Source of the DNA: Candidatus Thiodiazotropha sp. CDECU1
Lineage (GTDB): Bacteria; Pseudomonadota; Gammaproteobacteria; Chromatiales; Chromatiaceae
Direction of reading: 5' to 3'
Assembly (NCBI RefSeq): GCF_963455295.1
Contig: NZ_OY734020.1
Span: 2,976,001-3,040,000, forward strand
DNA: 64,000 bases
Shown here: piece after piece, positions 28,216 through 34,626 of the stretch
Position numbering within the stretch: the first letter of the stretch is position 1
Layout of the letters: each line of letters starts with the position of its first letter
The notes under the pieces: generated by a model
The model's database searches: none
Told to the model about the DNA's origin: nothing
Seen by the model: only the letters and a program-made list of their open reading frames with translations
Position numbers and translations under genes: made by a program

Positions 28216-29034
28216 TCAATAATATCCTGATCGTAAACTTGCTATTTTTGATTTATTCAATACCGTTCCAATAACATTTAATCTTTCTAATAATTCATAG
28301 GAACGTGCAAGCTCTTTTTTTTGCGTACCACCTTCACTCACTACCAACATAACCGCATCAACGTAGGGTGAAAACGCCATCATATCGTCACATGATAAAA
28401 GTGGTGGCATGTCGAAAATGACTATACGATTTTGATAGCGATTTTTTAGCTCATTTACCAACCGAACTACCTTTGGTGAAGATAACATCTCAGATGAATT
28501 TTCAATTGGCTTGTTACCTGGCAGTATAACAATTCTGTCTAGTCCAGGATTAAATAGTATTTCACTTAATTCTTTATCTTCTGTTATGTAGTCACTAATA
28601 CCAGGTAGCTGCTCATCTATGAAGTAGCGCTGAATGCTAGGCCTTCTTAAGTCCATATCTACAAGTATTACTGAATGATTAACTTCACGAGCAATACTGA
28701 TTGCAAGATTTATTGCAGTTAGGGTTTTCCCACAGCCTTCATCAGGACTAGTAATAGCTAGTGAATTCCATTTATTAGACTTTAATCGCTGCAAAACATG
28801 AGTGCGTAGAACCTTATACTGATCGATAATTGGATCATTTGTATTACCAGATAATATTCGCTTTTCTCTCAGTATTTCATTCGGTATTGTAATTGATTTT
28901 GTGTGTGTATAGTTGATTTGCGTTAAATCCAGATAATCTGATGATTGACTAACTGGCTTTGTGTGGCGAGCGTCTTTCAATGTTGTATTTTTTTGGTCCC
29001 GCGCTCGATCAAGTGCTTTTTTTAATTTTTCCAT
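28216..29034 (-). CDS. Tyrosine-protein autokinase of the exopolysaccharide locus (CpsD/EpsG type)
   Basis: This 272-residue cytoplasmic BY-kinase works with the chain-length protein encoded just upstream to control polymer length. It starts MEKLKKALDRARDQ like exosortase-locus kinases. It has Walker A SPDEGCGKT (about 96-104), Walker A' VILVDMDLRRP (about 122-132) and Walker B IVIFDMPPLL (about 204-213). The C-terminus ends in two tyrosines (RSGYY), a much reduced Tyr cluster compared with Wzc. It is separated from the Wzz-like gene by 77 nt, so kinase and membrane activator are two polypeptides here. Confidence 0.88.
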   Translation of the reverse strand: MEKLKKALDRARDQKNTTLKDARHTKPVSQSSDYLDLTQINYTHTKSITIPNEILREKRILSGNTNDPIIDQYKVLRTHVLQRLKSNKWNSLAITSPDEGCGKTLTAINLAISIAREVNHSVILVDMDLRRPSIQRYFIDEQLPGISDYITEDKELSEILFNPGLDRIVILPGNKPIENSSEMLSSPKVVRLVNELKNRYQNRIVIFDMPPLLSCDDMMAFSPYVDAVMLVVSEGGTQKKELARSYELLERLNVIGTVLNKSKIASLRSGYY

Positions 29035-29111
29035 AAATTTTCATGCTTATGCATATTGAAACGATTACTAATCTAATGAATACAGTAAATATGTTTGTAA
29101 AACGACTTGTA

Positions 29112-30716
29112 TCACTGCCCAATCTCAATACCCAGTATTCGTAGCAACATATACCAAATAACATCAATAGGCTTATACAAATAATGTATTGCGGTGATAC
29201 TTAAAACAAGTGTTGCGATCAAACCCATAGATATAGCTTTGCTATCAGTTATACGCCACCTGAGGCCATCACTAGTTTCAATATATGGTATTACAGCTAA
29301 TGGGGGTGACTTAGTAATGCCCATAACATCTTTAATGTCATATATAGCATCGTCCATATTTTCTTTTATAGAAACATTACCTAAACCACCCGCTATACCA
29401 AAAATAATACCAAGAAATAGTATTGCAACTCTATTTGGTTTATCGGGATTTTCGGGCAACTGAGGAGGTTCTATGAGAGAAAACCGTTCACCCTTACGTT
29501 CACGTTCCAATGACTCCGCAAGTTGAGCTTCGAGTTGCTTCGCTTTGACCTCCTGGTACTTGGTCAAAGCATTTTCGTAATCACGCGTTAAATTTCTATA
29601 TTCACGCTCAACTTGCGGACTTTGCATCAACCGATCTTCAAAATCCTTAATCTTCACCTTAAGATCTTCTCTTAAAATTATTAGTGATGTTAATTCGCTC
29701 TCCGCTGCCTGGAGCTGAGTTTCCAGTGCAAGGTAGGCGGGATTGTCGGATTGGGTTTTACTTTTCTCGCTTGGATTGGCGCCGAGTTCTTTTTCAAGCA
29801 CCTCAATCTCTCCCTTAATCTTGATCAAAGTGGGATGATTGTCAGTATAACGTGTTGCCAGTGCCAGATATTCTGTCTGTAGCGCCCTGAGACGATCTTC
29901 TGTACCCATAATTCTATTGCCACTGGAATTATAGATATCTGTGGTCGGATTGACTTGGGCCAACTCTGATTGCAGGTAGATTTTTCGCTCTTCCAGGTTT
30001 CTAATCTGTTGAATAGTCGTAGACAACTCCCGTTCGTTGCGCTCCATGAGTTGGATGTTGAGCTGTTGAAGTTCGGGCAGATTATTGACATGTTTCTCTT
30101 TAAACTCTGCCAGCAGTCTCTCCAACTCGCTTATCTCTTGGTTGAGTTTTTCACCCTCTGCACTCAAAAAAGTCGAGGTTTCCAATGCGGATTGTGTTCT
30201 CTGTCTGAGATTCTCGTCGAGATAGAGCGAAACGAGTTCATTGGTGACCTTCTGGGTAATCCGGGGTTGCTTATTGCTGAATGAGAGTTTGAATGCGATT
30301 GTCGCGGTGGTGGGCCGGCCACTGCGTGGATCGACCACGTCGGCGCTGATCATTTCCAGTTCGATATCTTCGCGCAGCTCTTCAGCCAGTAATGTAATAC
30401 TGGTGTCATCTCGCTTATCTTTATAGAGCCCGTAACTATCGATGATCTTGCCCAGGTTCTCAGTCGTCATCACTCGCTGGCTGATCACCTGGATACGCTC
30501 ACCGGCGTAGGATGTTACGGTGGATCGGACCAGTTCACTGGGAATTTCCTGCTGTTCAATTAAAATGGTGGCTTCGGCACGGTAGATGGATGGCAACCCG
30601 AGTGCCAGGCCTATGCTCAAAAGCAGAATGATCGTAGCAGGGACGATCAGTTGCATTTTCCGTCGTTTAAGAATGGCGATATAGTCGCCGATTCCGAGTA
30701 ACTCTTCCTCTTCCAT
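29112..30716 (-). CDS. Polysaccharide chain-length determinant (Wzz/GumC/PCP-2a type)
   Basis: This 534-residue inner-membrane protein has TM1 at the N-terminus (LIVPATIILLLSIGLALGL), a large periplasmic domain with long coiled coils (about residues 190-400; for example NLEERKIYLQSELAQVN and RDYENALTKYQEVKAKQLEA) and TM segments near the C-terminus. The second TM has the Pro-containing motif of the family just before it (PPQLPENPDKPNRVAILFLG). A further helix near 490 (MGLIATLVLSITAIHYLY) is an addition seen in exosortase-type loci. The ATG at 30716, with AGGG upstream, is preferred to an in-frame TTG at 30749. It lies upstream of the tyrosine kinase and probably activates it. Confidence 0.9.
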   Translation of the reverse strand: MEEEELLGIGDYIAILKRRKMQLIVPATIILLLSIGLALGLPSIYRAEATILIEQQEIPSELVRSTVTSYAGERIQVISQRVMTTENLGKIIDSYGLYKDKRDDTSITLLAEELREDIELEMISADVVDPRSGRPTTATIAFKLSFSNKQPRITQKVTNELVSLYLDENLRQRTQSALETSTFLSAEGEKLNQEISELERLLAEFKEKHVNNLPELQQLNIQLMERNERELSTTIQQIRNLEERKIYLQSELAQVNPTTDIYNSSGNRIMGTEDRLRALQTEYLALATRYTDNHPTLIKIKGEIEVLEKELGANPSEKSKTQSDNPAYLALETQLQAAESELTSLIILREDLKVKIKDFEDRLMQSPQVEREYRNLTRDYENALTKYQEVKAKQLEAQLAESLERERKGERFSLIEPPQLPENPDKPNRVAILFLGIIFGIAGGLGNVSIKENMDDAIYDIKDVMGITKSPPLAVIPYIETSDGLRWRITDSKAISMGLIATLVLSITAIHYLYKPIDVIWYMLLRILGIEIGQ

Positions 30717-31034
30717 TATCCCTGTCACTTCCGATTTACCAGAGTGCAAAATTGTACCATAGCAAGAAGACTTTAGAAGAAAAATCTAATATTCTGCGAC
30801 CTCGATTCCGAATTTGCCAAAGCGATTTTTGTGAGGTATATCCTGCCCTGTCTAGAAATGGAATATCCATCCATCTCTAACTTATCGCCCACACTTCTAA
30901 ATGAGATAGATAAGCAGAGAGGGTGAAATGGAAACTGGCTGTATAACCAGAAATAGGGTTGTGTTAGACCGGACTGTCAGCGGAACTGATGTTTAGAAAG
31001 TCCATCTTTGGAGCAGTCTAACTGATTATCAGGC

Positions 31035-31529
31035 TTAAACAGACCGTCGGGCGCTGTAGGCTGCAAATCCAATCAGTGCTGTGCCAAACAACCATGTGGC
31101 TGCCGGAAGCGGGATGGTGTTGACTGTTACATCGTATACCGCACCGGCATGGCCATTTATCTCACCGATGAAAGTAAGGGTATAGGTATTCGCAGATAAT
31201 GTTCCTAGTGAAAAAGTATGGCTGGTAAGGTCACTAAACAACGTGCTAAAGCCACTGGAACTCACTACGACTAACGACAACACATCGAGTATGGGGCCGA
31301 ATGTACTACCGATTTCATTGTCAGTTATCGATACACTGATTGGAGTATCAGCGGTAAGTGTGAAGGTACCCGTATCAACGAATATACTGGCAGAATCGTT
31401 TATATGGTTATACGTCGTAGGTTGGTCAAGTGTCAGAAAATAGTTGTGATTAAGCGCCAGCACATTACTGGAACCAACCAGCACCAGTAACCCAATTATC
31501 AGATTTGATATCCGTTTATACACATTCAT
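31035..31529 (-). CDS. Secreted protein with PEP-CTERM/VPLPA-type sorting signal
   Basis: This 164-residue protein has an N-terminal signal peptide (ISNLIIGLLVLVGSSNVLAL), a beta-rich, Ser/Thr-rich middle without known domain, and a C-terminal tripartite tail: IPLPA at 139-143, hydrophobic helix WLFGTALIGFAAYSA and RRSV. That is the classic exosortase substrate layout, closest to the VPLPA class. It should be exported, cut near the motif by the exosortase encoded at 16741-18318, and released or attached outside the cell. It is the only such substrate in the window and lies upstream of the chain-length gene on the same strand. The middle part resembles other small PEP-CTERM proteins only in composition. 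Confidence 0.88.
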   Translation of the reverse strand: MNVYKRISNLIIGLLVLVGSSNVLALNHNYFLTLDQPTTYNHINDSASIFVDTGTFTLTADTPISVSITDNEIGSTFGPILDVLSLVVVSSSGFSTLFSDLTSHTFSLGTLSANTYTLTFIGEINGHAGAVYDVTVNTIPLPAATWLFGTALIGFAAYSARRSV

Positions 31530-32450
31530 CTTACTGCCTCAATTTTAAAAGCTTCCTAACTTACCTCAAGGGCATTCCAGTAAATAATCATCCCTAATGG
31601 GTTGTACACTGACTGATCCCCAGAGAGTGGTACGACCACAAGTATCCAAATATATATGTAAAGTGATCCTTGTCTCGGGTATGATTTGCAATAAACATAC
31701 CTATTTATCTATTCACGCGCATAACTTGTTGAAATACTGCTGAACCGAATAGGCTGAATTCATAGCATTAACCGCATTCATCATCTCTATCAATGTGGAC
31801 TGTCAATTTTCTCGACAACTCACCATTTATTAAACATTATTTAGATAGTGCCTTTGTGTGCATTTTATAAAGCACTGGTTTTATGCATAGTTCACATTTA
31901 CCAATTAAAGTTTACATTCGATTCTTAACAGATAAACAATGAGTTACTTTATTCACAAGGATGCTCATAAAAATTAGACTGAAATAGATACCCGATAGTC
32001 CCTGTTCGCTCAGTTCATGCAATTTGCGCTCTGCTGGCCATATAATCAAAACAGAGATCAGGAACACCAGGTGGTTCAGCTATTTAATTCATCTATAGGA
32101 TGCTGCTTTAACTTAGAAACTGTTAAAAATATCGACGATCCAGAGTTCTGCTAAGAATATTGCATTTCCATGGTGCAAAAATCCTTAGCCTGCACTGAGA
32201 TATTCCAAACGAGTCTAGAATGATGTCTGAATTTGACCATAGATGCATCAATTCACTCTTGCCTGTGATTGATGTGGAAACTGAAAATCAATTCACAAAC
32301 TGTTCGATACGATGAAAATAATGACCGCTGTCACCGTTTTATCATTTTATTCTTAAGTCACTCCTTGCCCTCTTTCCTTGAAAGATTGTTTAGCCCATAA
32401 TCCTTCATCAGGAAACTCATGAGATCCATGTAGCTCTAGAGGAAAAGGAC
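31530..32450. other. Long divergent intergenic region (921 bp)
   Basis: This region separates the PEP-CTERM-like gene (minus) from the priming glycosyltransferase (plus). No convincing gene is visible; the longest ATG frames are about 30 codons and lack ribosome-binding sites. It is A+T-rich and holds a sigma-54-like site for the minus-strand gene (31687-31702) and a perfect TATAAT at 32041-32046 without a good -35. A long regulatory region or an untranslated leader would fit its position between two transcription units of the locus. Confidence 0.5.
31687..31702 (-). promoter_or_regulatory. Candidate sigma-54 promoter of the PEP-CTERM-like gene
   Basis: Read on the minus strand, AGGTATGTTTATTGCA has GG and GC separated by exactly 10 nt. 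It agrees with the -24/-12 consensus (TGGCACG-N4-TTGCW) at nine of twelve informative positions. It lies about 160 nt before the start codon at 31529. PEP-CTERM genes in related bacteria are often controlled by sigma-54 and the PrsK/PrsR pair; those two genes are not in this window. A chance match is possible. Confidence 0.35.
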
Positions 32451-33866
32451 TTGCTCGAGGTCAACCAAACAGAACGATCACTACTACAGCGCAGGAATAG
32501 CCTGACTACATCCCTGCAGGCCTTTCTCGATGGCCTCGCCGTAATAATCCTGATACTCGCCCTGCCCCTTGTTTTTCACGGTGAGCTGAGCTCTCACTAC
32601 ATCATTCTGGCCTTGGCCCTGCTGGGCAGTATGTCCGTGATCTATGACAGGATGAACATCTATCGTCATCACGGCACCATGACAAAGAAGGCCTTTAAGC
32701 TGCTCAAGGCCTGGAGCAGTGCCTTCGCCTTTCTGCTTCTTTTGGCATTCGTCACAAAATATACCGAAACCTACTCAAGGAGCGTGGTACTGCTCCTGTT
32801 TGTGATCGGGTACTTTTCTCAGGTCAGCCTGCATTTTGGTGTCAGACTGTTACAGAGACACATGATCTCCAATGAAGTCAACACCAAGGCGCTGATTATC
32901 GGCAGAGGCGCTTTGGCCAACCATTTGTACGACCGGATCAATAATAACCCGTGGATGCCAGAAGATGTTATTGGCGCTGTGTCAGCCGTTGACAATGAAA
33001 ATGTAACAGAACCATCAAGCAGTTCGGACTTACCTATCCTTGGCAAGCTGGAGGATATAAAAAGGCTGATCAAGATTCATGACATCCAGACGATCTATAT
33101 TGCCGTATCCCTGGACAGCTCGCCGATGATTCAGCAGATCTACTTCGATCTGCTGAACGAGAATGTCAATATCCATTGGGCCCCCAATATCTTTGCCTTG
33201 AACCTGATCAACCACAGTGTGAAGGAGTTGGCGGGGATACCGATTCTCACCCTTTCAGAAACACCATTGATCGGTTCTCACCTGTTGATCAAGACGATCG
33301 AAGACCGGGTACTGGCATTTCTGATGATGATCCTGGTCAGCCCGATCATGTTGATCACCGCAATCATGATCAAGGCCGAATCCCCCGGGCCTGTGTTTTT
33401 CAGACAGGTACGTACCGGTTGGGATGGAAGGAATTTCAACATCTGGAAATTCCGCAGCATGCAATTGCACAGGGAGGAGGATGGGGTTGTCAAACAAGCT
33501 ACCAGGGAAGATCCGCGCGTCACCCGTATCGGCCGCTTCATTCGCCGCACCAGTATCGATGAGCTGCCGCAACTCTTCAACGTGCTGGCGGGGCAGATGT
33601 CCCTGGTCGGTCCCCGGCCCCATGCCCTGCAGCACAACCTTGAGTATTCACAGCGGATCGAGGCCTATCTGGCACGCCACCGCATCAAACCCGGTATTAC
33701 CGGGTTGGCACAGATTAGGGGGTTGCGCGGCGAGACCAAGGACCTCAAGCAGATGGAAACCCGGGTCAAATATGACCTGGAATATATCAACAACTGGTCC
33801 CTATGGCTTGATCTGAGCATCTTGGTGAGGACTGTGTTCGCCCTGAAAAGTAAAAACGCCTACTGA
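32451..33866 (+). CDS. Undecaprenyl-phosphate sugar phosphotransferase (priming enzyme, WcaJ/EpsA-like)
   Basis: This 471-residue polyisoprenyl-phosphate hexose-1-phosphate transferase attaches the first sugar (usually glucose or galactose) to undecaprenyl phosphate. It has four N-terminal TM helices, a CoA_binding_3-like central domain (TKALIIGRGALANHLYDRI, ILGKLEDIKRLI), a fifth hydrophobic hairpin (FLMMILVSPIMLITAIMI) and the C-terminal catalytic domain with SPGPVFFRQVRTG, NIWKFRSM, RTSIDELPQLFNVL and MSLVGPRPHA. The start is TTG, preceded by AGAGGA with 7-nt spacing. It is the only biosynthetic gene of the locus on the plus strand apart from cysC, which follows it. Confidence 0.93.
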   Translation: MLEVNQTERSLLQRRNSLTTSLQAFLDGLAVIILILALPLVFHGELSSHYIILALALLGSMSVIYDRMNIYRHHGTMTKKAFKLLKAWSSAFAFLLLLAFVTKYTETYSRSVVLLLFVIGYFSQVSLHFGVRLLQRHMISNEVNTKALIIGRGALANHLYDRINNNPWMPEDVIGAVSAVDNENVTEPSSSSDLPILGKLEDIKRLIKIHDIQTIYIAVSLDSSPMIQQIYFDLLNENVNIHWAPNIFALNLINHSVKELAGIPILTLSETPLIGSHLLIKTIEDRVLAFLMMILVSPIMLITAIMIKAESPGPVFFRQVRTGWDGRNFNIWKFRSMQLHREEDGVVKQATREDPRVTRIGRFIRRTSIDELPQLFNVLAGQMSLVGPRPHALQHNLEYSQRIEAYLARHRIKPGITGLAQIRGLRGETKDLKQMETRVKYDLEYINNWSLWLDLSILVRTVFALKSKNAY

Positions 33867-33929
33867 TCATGGTTCCCTGCAAGCTTGACGCTAATCAATA
33901 TCGAGATACTGAAGTTAAGGTGTATCAAC

Positions 33930-34538
33930 ATGGATGACAATGTCTTTTGGCATCATGCCACCGTCACCCGCGATCGGCGGGAAAAGATGAATCTGCACAG
34001 GGCCAAACTGCTCTGGTTTACTGGACTATCCGGTTCCGGCAAGTCCACCCTGGCCCATGCTTTGGAAGAGCGTCTTCATCAACGGGGTTGCAGGACATAT
34101 GTCTTCGACGGGGACAATGTCAGGCATGGTCTCTGTCGGGATCTTGGATTCGGTATCGAGGACCGGACTGAAAATATTCGCCGCATCGGTGAGATGTCGA
34201 AGTTGTTTGTGGATGCGGGAATCATCGCCCTGACCGCGTTTATCTCTCCCATACGTAAAGACAGAGACAATGTCCGTCGACTTTTTCAATCGGATGATTT
34301 TATCGAAGTCTATGTCAAGGCCTCCATCGAGACCTGTGAATCCCGGGATGTCAAAGGGCTCTATAAAAAGGCAAGAGCGGGTGAGATACCAAACTTCACC
34401 GGTATCTCCTCACCTTATGAGATACCGGAAAATCCTGAAATAGTAATCGACACGGAGAATAGAGAGATCGAGGAGTGTGTCGATTCTCTTCTGGAATCAC
34501 TGGAGTCACTCGATGTAATCCCGACGATGGTGGTTTGA
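33930..34538 (+). CDS. cysC: Adenylylsulfate (APS) kinase CysC
   Basis: CysC phosphorylates APS to PAPS, the universal sulfate donor. The 202-residue product has the P-loop GLSGSGKST (about 32-40), DGDNVRHGLCRDLGF, the APS-binding FISPIRKDRDNVR and the segment VYVKASIETCESRDVKGLYK. The ATG at 33930 has AAGG with 9-nt spacing; a longer frame from 33885 lacks this and is less likely. It follows the priming enzyme by 63 nt on the same strand, so the two are probably co-transcribed. No ATP sulfurylase (cysDN) or PAPS reductase is nearby, which points to sulfation rather than assimilation; the sulfotransferase at 18512 would be the user. Confidence 0.94.
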   Translation: MDDNVFWHHATVTRDRREKMNLHRAKLLWFTGLSGSGKSTLAHALEERLHQRGCRTYVFDGDNVRHGLCRDLGFGIEDRTENIRRIGEMSKLFVDAGIIALTAFISPIRKDRDNVRRLFQSDDFIEVYVKASIETCESRDVKGLYKKARAGEIPNFTGISSPYEIPENPEIVIDTENREIEECVDSLLESLESLDVIPTMVV

Positions 34539-34556
34539 TTCAACTATCCCATGCAC

Positions 34557-34576
34557 TCCCACGCAGACGTGTGGGA
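34557..34576. repeat. Palindromic hairpin after cysC
   Basis: TCCCAC (34557-34562) and GTGGGA (34571-34576) form a 6-bp stem with an 8-nt loop between the convergent cysC and the OmpA-fusion gene. This shape (CCCACGC...GTGGGAATGA) is reminiscent of palindromic units found scattered in related genomes. There is no T-run, so terminator function is uncertain. Confidence 0.4.
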
Positions 34577-34626
34577 ATGATATACAAACATCAGGGTATA
34601 GGTGGGCTCAGCCTTTTATCAGAAGC

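Noticed and set aside
32224-32316. 30-codon ATG frame in the long divergent spacer
   Set aside because: It has no ribosome-binding site, no recognisable composition, and a length expected by chance.
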